Shown: one piece after another, positions 1 through 5,921 of the stretch
Layout of the letters: each line of letters opens with the position of its first letter
Position numbering within the stretch: the stretch's first letter is position 1
Translations under genes and position numbers: made by a program
Notes under the pieces: generated by a model
The model's input: the letters and a program-made list of their open reading frames with translations, nothing else
What the model was told of the DNA's origin: nothing
Database searches by the model: none
DNA from: DASXMX01 sp035483795
Lineage (GTDB): Bacteria; Planctomycetota; Phycisphaerae; Tepidisphaerales; Tepidisphaeraceae
Reading direction: 5' to 3'
Assembly: GCA_035483795.1 (NCBI GenBank)
Contig: DATHPP010000436.1
Location: 1-14,200 of the forward strand
DNA length: 14,200 nucleotides

Positions 1-43
1 CGCGCGAAAACACCGTGAGAGGGAATCGAAAAGGGCGGGCGGC

Positions 44-49
44 TATAGT
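44..49 (+). promoter_or_regulatory. Possible -10 element upstream of the DPP IV-like gene
   Basis: TATAGT matches the sigma70 -10 consensus at five of six positions and lies 42 bp before the start codon. No acceptable -35 hexamer sits 16-18 bp upstream, so this is only a suggestion. The first 91 bases hold no other gene that I can support. Confidence 0.25.
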
Positions 50-91
50 GATTGCCGCCGGGTTCTCAACGTCCATTGGCAAAGGCGAATC

Positions 92-2212
92 ATGATTCGA
101 AAAGGCCTCGCCGTGCACTCGCTACTTCTGATCCTGTTCCCGGTCTTTCTCCCGAAGCTCGCGCACGCCCAGGACCGCGTGAAATCCATGCCCGGCTACG
201 AGCAGTACCTGAGCATGCGGGGGCAGATATCGACTTCGGTCAAGCTCGGCACGCTCTCGGTCACCTGGCTCGATGGCGGAAAAGCCTTCGAGTATCGCAA
301 GGATGGCAAACGCTATCGATTCGACATCGCGAAGAACGAAGCGACCCAAATCGGTTCGACCGCGACGACCCAATCCGCGGCACCGGAGCCGCCCTCTGGC
401 CGTCGTGGCCGACGCGGCGTCATGGGTCCCGAACGCGGCCGGCAATTCGCCTCCGCCCTCTCGCCGGACAAACAGCACAAAGCGATTTATCGAGATCGCA
501 ACATTTATCTGAGCGATGCAGACGGCAAAAACGAGATCGCTGTCACCACCGACGGCAGCGCGACCAGCCGCATCAAGAACGGCACCGCAAGCTGGGTGTA
601 CGGCGAAGAGCTTTACCAGCCGACGGCGATGTGGTGGTCGCCGGACAGTTCCAGGCTCGGGTTCTACCGATTCGATGAAGGCAAAGTTCCGGACTTTTAT
701 CTTCAGATGAAGCAAACCACACCACGGAGCAGCGCCGACGTAGAGGCGTATCCGCTGCCGGGCGACCCCAATCCGCTGGTCGATCTGCTGGTCTACGACG
801 TCGGCCAGAAGAAGCTCACGCGGGTCGACGTACGCGACGGCAAGCCGTTCGAGAATTCGGTCGTCGGCCACTACGCCTATCACGTTTCATGGTCGCAGGA
901 TGGACACTGGCTGCTTTTCCTTCGCGCCAACCGAAATCAGAACGTCGTCGAGTTCGTCCGCGCCGATCCTGCGACGGGGCAATGCCACCTGATCGTCCGC
1001 GAAGAGTGGCCGGCGAGCTGGGTCGAAACCATTCCCGACACGCAGTTCCTCAAGGACGGCAATCGTTTCGTCTGGGCGTCGCAGCGCAAGGGCTTCAGGA
1101 ATTTCTATCTCTATAATCTCGAAGGCGCGTTGCTGGCGACGCTCACCGACCACGATTTTGACGCCGACCAGATCCTCAGCATCGACGAGGAACATGGCCG
1201 GCTCTTTTACACGGCGCACGATGGTGACAACCCGCTCAAGCTCCAGCTCCATCATGTAAATCTCGATGGCTCGAATGAGGTACGCCTTACCGATCCGGCG
1301 TTCCATCACACCGTCGACGTCGCCCCCGATGGCCAGAATTTCATCGACACCGCCCAGGCGCACGACATCCCGCCGGTCACGCGGCTGATCGACGCCGATG
1401 GAAAGGTCCTGGCCGAACTGAACCGCAGCGATTCCAGCAAATTCGACCGGCTTGGTCTGCAAAAGGTCGAGCTGTTCAGCTTCAAGGCGGCCGACGGCGC
1501 CACCGACCTGCACGGAATGCTGCACCGCCCCTCGCGCTTCGATCCGAGCAGGAAATACCCGATGCTGGTGAGCATCTACGACGGCCCCGACACCAACGCC
1601 GCCCGCGAAACCTTCACGTTGCCAAGCCCGTTGACCGAGTACGGGTTTCTCGTCGCCAGCTTCGATTCCCGCAGCGCCGCCGGCTTCGGCAAGAAGTTCA
1701 CCGACGCGATCTACCGCAACTTTGGCCAGACGGAAATCGACGACCAGGCGGCGGGCGTGCGATCGTTATATGACCGCCCATATTTCGACAGGGCCCGCGT
1801 CGGCATCTTCGGCACCTCCTACGGCGGCTACGCGTCGGCGATGTGCCTGCTGCGCTATCCCGGCGTCTTTGCCGCGGCGTGCAGCTCCTCGCCCGTCACC
1901 GACTGGCGCGACTACGACAGCATCTACACCGAGCGTTACATGGGTCTGCCGCAGGAGAACCGCAGTGGCTACACCGCCGGCAGCCTCATGACCTGGGCAA
2001 AGAACCTCAAGGGACGTTTGATGCTTTACTACGGCACCGCCGACAACAACGTGCATCCCAACAACATGATGCAGTTCATTTCCGCCCTCCAGCGGGGAGG
2101 CAAAAGCTTTGACCTCCAGGCCGGCCCCGACCGCGGGCACTCCGGCATCAACCAGGACCGCATGATGGAGTTCTTCATCCAGACCCTGGTCCTCGACCCG
2201 CCACCAAGGTGA
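92..2212 (+). CDS. Secreted dipeptidyl-peptidase IV-like serine peptidase (family S9B)
   Basis: Prolyl-oligopeptidase-clan exopeptidase of 706 aa, about the usual DPP IV length, expected to release N-terminal dipeptides (often X-Pro) outside the cytoplasm. Residues 1-26 look like a signal peptide: basic Arg3-Lys4, a hydrophobic core, and a likely cut after Ala-His-Ala26. Residues of roughly 50-460 would form the beta-propeller, including the paired glutamates of WVYGEELY (Glu172-Glu173) that in DPP IV hold the substrate amino terminus. The C-terminal alpha/beta-hydrolase domain has nucleophile Ser576 in GTSYGGY, Asp651 in GTADNNVH and His683 in RGHSG. Their spacing (75 and 32 residues) closely matches the mammalian DPP IV triad. 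SPVTDWRDYDSIYTERYM is also strongly DPP IV-like. The ribosome binding site is weak (AAAGGCGAATC), but this ATG gives an intact signal peptide. The gene is apparently monocistronic and converges on the GH95 gene. Confidence 0.93.
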   Translation: MIRKGLAVHSLLLILFPVFLPKLAHAQDRVKSMPGYEQYLSMRGQISTSVKLGTLSVTWLDGGKAFEYRKDGKRYRFDIAKNEATQIGSTATTQSAAPEPPSGRRGRRGVMGPERGRQFASALSPDKQHKAIYRDRNIYLSDADGKNEIAVTTDGSATSRIKNGTASWVYGEELYQPTAMWWSPDSSRLGFYRFDEGKVPDFYLQMKQTTPRSSADVEAYPLPGDPNPLVDLLVYDVGQKKLTRVDVRDGKPFENSVVGHYAYHVSWSQDGHWLLFLRANRNQNVVEFVRADPATGQCHLIVREEWPASWVETIPDTQFLKDGNRFVWASQRKGFRNFYLYNLEGALLATLTDHDFDADQILSIDEEHGRLFYTAHDGDNPLKLQLHHVNLDGSNEVRLTDPAFHHTVDVAPDGQNFIDTAQAHDIPPVTRLIDADGKVLAELNRSDSSKFDRLGLQKVELFSFKAADGATDLHGMLHRPSRFDPSRKYPMLVSIYDGPDTNAARETFTLPSPLTEYGFLVASFDSRSAAGFGKKFTDAIYRNFGQTEIDDQAAGVRSLYDRPYFDRARVGIFGTSYGGYASAMCLLRYPGVFAAACSSSPVTDWRDYDSIYTERYMGLPQENRSGYTAGSLMTWAKNLKGRLMLYYGTADNNVHPNNMMQFISALQRGGKSFDLQAGPDRGHSGINQDRMMEFFIQTLVLDPPPR

Positions 2213-2217
2213 AACGA

Positions 2218-2393
2218 ACCGCCACAGATGGACACTGATGAACACAGATAAGAAAGGCAAACTGTGGCACGGCTTCCAGCCGCTTCCAGCCCGTGCGAAG
2301 CGCTACGCATGGGCAAGATGCCCATGCCACAGATGAGCATCTCTTCGCCTTGCATTTCATCTGTGGCCATCTGTGTTCATCTGTGGCGATATC
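2218..2393. repeat. Composite palindromic intergenic element between two convergent genes
   Basis: The arms at 2220-2250 and 2360-2390 are imperfect inverted copies built from CCACAGATG and GAACACAGAT units. The left arm reads CGCCACAGATG then ATGAACACAGAT. The reverse complement of the right arm reads CGCCACAGATGAACACAGAT followed by another CCACAGATG. A second nested palindrome lies inside (2263-2331). The block fills most of the 236-bp gap between the convergent DPP IV-like and GH95 genes and has no coding potential that I can support. Its structure resembles a miniature dispersed repeat. I believe similar CCACAGATG-type blocks recur in intergenic DNA of Planctomycetota, but I cannot verify that here. 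It could also act as a bidirectional transcription barrier. Confidence 0.65.
2263..2331. repeat. Nested palindrome with tight hairpin
   Basis: This inner element is bounded by TGTGGCA (2263-2269) and its inverse TGCCACA (2325-2331). It contains a perfect 8-bp stem with a 3-nt loop: CATGGGCA, AGA, TGCCCATG (2308-2326). Between them is a tandem duplication, CTTCCAGCC then CTTCCAGCC (2273-2291). No U-run follows the hairpin, so it is not a standard intrinsic terminator. Confidence 0.6.
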
Positions 2394-2398
2394 GTGAA

Positions 2399-2431
2399 TT
2401 TTCTCTGCGACGCTCCGCGTCTCCGCGGTGA
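2399..2431. repeat. Short iterated TCTCTGCG/CTCCGCG motif
   Basis: Three similar units follow one another: TCTCTGCG (2402-2409 region), CTCCGCG (2413-2419) and CTCCGCG (2421-2427), ending in GGTGAA. The motif sits just after the palindromic element and before the GH95 stop codon. It looks like a second kind of dispersed intergenic repeat. Copy number elsewhere cannot be judged from this window. Confidence 0.35.
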
Positions 2432-2448
2432 ACTCAGAATTTTCCGCA

Positions 2449-4614
2449 CTATTTCTCTCTCAGATTCCCGTCGACCCGGCATTCCGATCCCGCCTTGAGC
2501 TGCACGGCGTTCTGCACGCTTCCGTATCGCAAGCGGCAGGTGGCGTCCACGGCCGAATGAACGATCGCGTGCGTCAACTTTCCCTCGGCCCACTCGATGT
2601 CGACCACGAATCCGCCCCGCGCCCGCAACCCCTTCACTGATCCGCCCGGCCAGGCCTTGGGTAGAGCGGGCAGGAGATGCAGCTCGCCTTCATGGCTCTG
2701 AAGCAGCATCTCCGCCATGCCGGCGGTCGCGCCGAAATTGCCGTCGATCTGGAACGGCGGATGGGCGTCGAAGAAGTTGGCGAACGTCCCACCGCCCGAT
2801 GACATGTTCGTCCGTTTATCGCCCACCAGGCGAAGCTGCATCCGCAGAAGCTTGTAGGCGTGATCGCCATCCAGCAGCCGCGCCCAGAGGTTGATTTTCC
2901 AGGCCTTGCTCCACCCGGTGCTTTCGTCGCCGCGGGCCCGCAGCGAAACTTTTGCAGCCTCGGCGAGCTTCGGCGTCGTCAGCGGGGAAATCTCCCGGCC
3001 CGGATAGAGCGCGATCATCTGCGAAACGTGCCGGTGGTTGTCCTTCGGATCGTCGCGATCCACCATCCACTCCTGAAGCTGGCCCCATTTGCCGATCTTT
3101 GGGCCCAGGAGTTTGTCGCGCATCTGCGCGACCTTGGTGCGATATTCGCTATCGATTCCCAGAGCGGTCGAAGCGTCGGTGTAGTTCGAGAACAGGTCCC
3201 AGACGAGTTGCTGGTCGAACGAAACCCCCTGCTCCCGCGGCCCGTGCTCCGGCGAAAAATCCGCCGGCGCCACCAGCGTCCCATCCGGCAGCAGCTTGAG
3301 CCGGTCCTCCCAGAATTCGCACACCTCCTTCAGAATCGGGTAGATCTTCTCAAGATAGGCCTTGTCCCGGGTGAAGGCATAGTGGTCGTAGAGGTTCTGG
3401 CAGAGCCAGGCGCTGCCGGCGGGGATCCATTCCCAAGTCGAGCCGCCGAAAACTCCGTTTTCCGCCCGGCTGGTCCAGCCGCGGGCATGAAACTCCGCCT
3501 GCGTCTGGCGGATGTGAACCTCCCGCGCGCTGTTCACCCACTCCGCCAGCGGCGCGAAACAATCCGACAGGTTTGTCAGATCGCAAGGCCAGTAATTCAT
3601 CTGCACGTTGACGTCGGTGTGGTAATCGCTCCGCCACGGCGGGTTGTTGCTGTCGTTCCACAGCCCCTGAAGATTGGCCGGCAGCGCATCCCGCGAAGAG
3701 CCGATCAGCAGATACCGCCCGTACTGAAAGAACATCGCTTCGAGCTCCGGATCGGCCGCGCCGTTGGAGTAATTTCGCAGACGCACGTCCGTCGGCATCT
3801 CCGCCAGCTTCGGGTCGCTCTTCCCCAGGTCCAGCGTGCAGCGATCGAACAATGCCCGATAGTCGCCCAGATGCCTCGATTTGAGCGTGTCGTAAGATTC
3901 GGCAGACGCGGCGTCGATCTGCGCTGTTACCCGCTCGTGCGGATCGGCGCCGCGCCAACCCCGGTCTGCCCGGTTCAGATAATCCGTCCCCGCGCCCAGC
4001 AGGATCGTGATCGCTTCGCAGGCGTTAAATTGAACCCCATCCGACTTGGCCTCAACCGATCCGCCCTCGGGCACCACCCGCACCTGCAACTCATATTTCA
4101 GTCCGTTATTCAGGGAGCCGCGATCGAGGATCCGGTCGCGATCAACCCGAATCGCGCCTTGATGGGCATCGGTCAGGCGCACAAGCCCGGTGCAATGGCC
4201 CGGCCGATCGGCGCTCAACCGCACGACCATCACCTGATCGGGATGGCTACAGAACACCTCGCGCCGGTAAGTGACGCCATCGGCCGAATAGCTGACGCGA
4301 TGAATCGCCTCCGAGATATCCAGTTCGCGCCGATAGCCCCTGGCGTCATGCGCCACCGTTTGAATGTACAGATCGCCGAACGCCTGGTAGTTGCCGGTAT
4401 CGTTCTCGTCGCCGGTCCACAAGCTGTCTTCGTTGAACTGAACGTGCTCCTTCTCGACACCGCCGAAGATCATCCCGCCAAGGCGTCCATTCCCTACCGG
4501 CAGCGCCTCGGTCATCCAATCCGCCGCCGACCGGTCGTACCACAGCACCGGGTCAGCCGACGAACGCGAGACCAGCACCAACAGCAAGCACGCGGCAAGG
4601 TGTTTGATCACCAT
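2449..4614 (-). CDS. Secreted glycoside hydrolase family 95 (alpha-L-fucosidase type)
   Basis: Inverting exo-glycosidase of 721 aa, slightly shorter than most GH95 proteins, probably removing alpha-1,2-linked L-fucose (some members act on L-galactose). Residues 1-20 form a signal peptide with a likely cut after Ser-Ser-Ala20. The N-terminal beta-sandwich begins LWYDRSAADWMTEALPVGNG, a typical GH95 opening, and the (alpha/alpha)6 barrel occupies roughly 270-640. By comparison with Bifidobacterium AfcA I assign the general acid to Glu456 (SPEH) and a catalytic Asp to Asp624 (PFQIDGNFG). The motif TDVNVQMNYWP keeps Asn336 but has Asp334 where the better known enzymes have Asn. A GGAG ribosome binding site lies seven bases before the ATG. 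The gene converges on the DPP IV-like gene and diverges from the PilZ gene. The family is certain, but the exact sugar is not. No sulfatase or sugar-transport gene is adjacent. Confidence 0.93.
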   Translation of the reverse strand: MVIKHLAACLLLVLVSRSSADPVLWYDRSAADWMTEALPVGNGRLGGMIFGGVEKEHVQFNEDSLWTGDENDTGNYQAFGDLYIQTVAHDARGYRRELDISEAIHRVSYSADGVTYRREVFCSHPDQVMVVRLSADRPGHCTGLVRLTDAHQGAIRVDRDRILDRGSLNNGLKYELQVRVVPEGGSVEAKSDGVQFNACEAITILLGAGTDYLNRADRGWRGADPHERVTAQIDAASAESYDTLKSRHLGDYRALFDRCTLDLGKSDPKLAEMPTDVRLRNYSNGAADPELEAMFFQYGRYLLIGSSRDALPANLQGLWNDSNNPPWRSDYHTDVNVQMNYWPCDLTNLSDCFAPLAEWVNSAREVHIRQTQAEFHARGWTSRAENGVFGGSTWEWIPAGSAWLCQNLYDHYAFTRDKAYLEKIYPILKEVCEFWEDRLKLLPDGTLVAPADFSPEHGPREQGVSFDQQLVWDLFSNYTDASTALGIDSEYRTKVAQMRDKLLGPKIGKWGQLQEWMVDRDDPKDNHRHVSQMIALYPGREISPLTTPKLAEAAKVSLRARGDESTGWSKAWKINLWARLLDGDHAYKLLRMQLRLVGDKRTNMSSGGGTFANFFDAHPPFQIDGNFGATAGMAEMLLQSHEGELHLLPALPKAWPGGSVKGLRARGGFVVDIEWAEGKLTHAIVHSAVDATCRLRYGSVQNAVQLKAGSECRVDGNLREK

Positions 4615-4861
4615 GACTTCTCCACATGATCGACCCCCAGCGGAAAACAGCGCAATCTCGCCGATCCGAGTCAGCTAATCCATACCACTGCCGCGCCGCC
4701 CTGCGTGAGCCCGCGCCGTCATAAACGGCAAACTTTCCAGCGTACGCAAGAAAATGTGATTCGGTTGCTGGGAATCGGTTTGGCCCGGTGGCAAGCGGTA
4801 TCGTAGGGTGAATAAGTCGGCGGTCCAAAATCGGATCGCCGAGTCAATCAAAAGTACAGGC

Positions 4862-4927
4862 CGCCGAGATGCGTGCCTGAAGGGTCGCGCTGTTTGGAGA
4901 CGCGGCCCCGAGGAAGGCATCTCGGCG
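4862..4927. repeat. 11-bp perfect inverted repeat upstream of the PilZ gene
   Basis: CGCCGAGATGC (4862-4872) is exactly inverted at GCATCTCGGCG (4917-4927). After a 3-by-3 internal loop, a short CCT/AGG pairing (4876-4878 with 4911-4913) could extend the stem. The repeat starts 137 bp before the PilZ start codon. It could be an RNA structure in the leader or a split operator. There is no U-run, so a simple terminator is unlikely. Confidence 0.4.
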
Positions 4928-4950
4928 TGGACCGCCCGGGCGCCCCCTGC

Positions 4951-4976
4951 CATGAGCTTGTCGAAGGGTCGTGGGA
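4951..4976. repeat. Motif resembling the dispersed 'TTCGACAAGCTC' repeat
   Basis: The strand complementary to the one shown reads CCCTTCGACAAGCTCATGG. It is close to a short sequence, CCTTCGACAAGCTCAGG, that I recognise as scattered through intergenic DNA of many bacterial genomes. Only one copy is present, so repeat status rests on that familiarity and not on this window. Confidence 0.35.
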
Positions 4977-4998
4977 CGCACGGGCAAGACCGTGAGGA

Positions 4999-5424
4999 AT
5001 GATGTCGCAGTTGCAGATGGACAGACCGGCGGCCCTGAGGCAATGGCCGGCCCAAGTCGAGCTGATCATGTCGGCTCTAGATACGGGCCAGTTTCAGGCC
5101 GAGAACCGCCGGAGCAACCGCCGAAATCCGTATCGGGTGAAGGCGAAGCTTCGGCTGTTCAGTGATCCGCCGCTGGCCTCGCCATGGGAAATCTACACGC
5201 GCGACATCAACGCCCGCGGCCTGGGATTCATCAGCTCGCACCGGCTGCCGCTGGGTTACGGCGGGCTGATTGAGCTGCCGGGGCCGGAGGGAGGGGTGCT
5301 CGCGATCAACTGCACGCTGTTCCGCTGCCGCGAGGCGGCGCCGGGGTGGTACGAGGGATCGGTGTATTTCAACCGCGAGCAACCAGCATTCTCCCTGCCA
5401 GTCGCGCACGACGTTGGGGATTGA
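4999..5424 (+). CDS. PilZ domain protein (likely c-di-GMP binding)
   Basis: Small cytoplasmic protein of 141 aa with one PilZ domain over about residues 36-130. PilZ domains bind cyclic di-GMP and alter motility, secretion or polysaccharide output. The first ligand motif RxxxR is present in an arginine-rich segment, most likely Arg42-Asn-Pro-Tyr-Arg46, with R37/R41 and R38/R42 as alternatives. The second motif, normally [D/N]xSxxG, appears as Asp69-Ile-Asn-Ala-Arg-Gly74, with Asn in the Ser position. The segment that follows, LGFISSHRLPLGYGGLIELP, fits the PilZ beta-barrel. Residues 1-35 are not conserved in an obvious way. Two adjacent ATG codons (4999 and 5002) share a weak GAGG site. The gene stands alone, diverging from GH95 and converging on the acylphosphatase gene, so its partner is unknown. 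Confidence 0.75.
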   Translation: MMSQLQMDRPAALRQWPAQVELIMSALDTGQFQAENRRSNRRNPYRVKAKLRLFSDPPLASPWEIYTRDINARGLGFISSHRLPLGYGGLIELPGPEGGVLAINCTLFRCREAAPGWYEGSVYFNREQPAFSLPVAHDVGD

Positions 5425-5453
5425 CGGCGGAGAGTGACGGCGGGATTGACGGC
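5417..5453. repeat. 12-bp direct repeat at the PilZ/acylphosphatase junction
   Basis: GGGATTGACGGC occurs at 5417-5428 and again at 5442-5453, with a partial copy (GTGACGGCGGG) between them. The PilZ stop codon lies inside the first copy, and the acylphosphatase stop codon begins one base after the second. This is probably replication slippage in a 29-bp convergent gap. No function is apparent. Confidence 0.45.
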
Positions 5454-5726
5454 TCAGCAGTGCTTGATCGAGAAGCGTTCAAATTCCCCCGTCGCCGGGG
5501 CGGCGTGAGCTTCGATATTCCGCACGTACTCGCTCATCCGCTGCCGAAGGTTCTGCACCACGCCTTCCATCTCCCGCTCGTCCCCCTCCATCACCAATTC
5601 GACCCGCCCGTCCGGCAGGTTCCTGACGTAGCCGTATACGTTGTGCCGCAGCGCGATGTTATGCGTGGTGTAACGAAAGCCAACTCCCTGCACGTGTCCG
5701 CTGAAGTGATAGGTGCGCCGTTCCAT
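5454..5726 (-). CDS. acyP: Acylphosphatase
   Basis: Small cytoplasmic enzyme that hydrolyses the carboxyl-phosphate bond of acyl phosphates. From this ATG the product is 90 aa, the normal family length. The signature HVQGVGFR contains the phosphate-binding Arg18. The second signature, YGYVRNLPDGRVE, contains catalytic Asn36, and both expected residues are present. I chose the ATG at 5726 because the product then starts (MERRTYHFSGHVQGVGF) like other acylphosphatases, with a GAGG site nine bases upstream. A longer start at 5774, also preceded by a G-rich site, would add 16 residues (MLVCALDKFVFLRFDG) not typical of the family. The gene converges on the PilZ gene with 29 bp between stop codons and diverges from the TPR gene. 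It shows no operon link to a specific pathway. Confidence 0.9.
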   Translation of the reverse strand: MERRTYHFSGHVQGVGFRYTTHNIALRHNVYGYVRNLPDGRVELVMEGDEREMEGVVQNLRQRMSEYVRNIEAHAAPATGEFERFSIKHC

Positions 5727-5921
5727 ACCGTCGAACCTCAAGAACACGAATTTGTCCAGCGCGCATACTAGCATCGGCCCCCTCGACCCTCCAAGAAGAA
5801 ATTTGCCCGACCAGTGGCCGGCGGCGCGACGTCTGTCCGGAGGGGCGCTTGCAGCCGGGGCGCAGCTTGGACATCATTCGCTGGTCGGCCGGGTGCGTGA
5901 GCGCGGGGCGAGGAAGATTCG

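Larger units (their letters stand above)
4615..4998. other. 384-bp divergent intergenic region between GH95 and PilZ genes
   Basis: No ORF here looks like a real protein. The strand carrying GH95 has a possible sigma70 promoter: -35 TTGGAC (complement of 4823-4828), a 17-bp spacer, and -10 TACGAT (complement of 4800-4805). It would give a leader of about 180 nt, so it is weakly supported. The right half contains an 11-bp perfect inverted repeat (4862-4927) and a GAGCTTGTCGAAGGG motif (4954-4968), each listed separately. I see no recognisable riboswitch or small RNA. Confidence 0.5.

Noticed and set aside
2463..4614. Lipoprotein signal (LAAC at residues 6-9) in the GH95 protein
   Set aside because: The Cys is far too close to the N-terminus and precedes the hydrophobic core. 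A type I cut after Ala20 fits better.
2860..4629. Open frame of 589 codons on the + strand
   Set aside because: It is antisense to the GH95 gene, which has a signal peptide and family motifs throughout. The antisense translation is arginine/proline-rich with no domain, as is usual opposite GC-rich genes.
4675..5055. Open frame of 126 codons on the - strand in the GH95-PilZ gap
   Set aside because: It has no ribosome site, domain or convincing codon pattern, and it overlaps the PilZ start region and the inverted repeat.
5422..5449. Repeated TGA codons that might stop all three frames
   Set aside because: The TGA codons at 5422, 5435 and 5447 fall in only two frames, so this is just a by-product of the short direct repeat.
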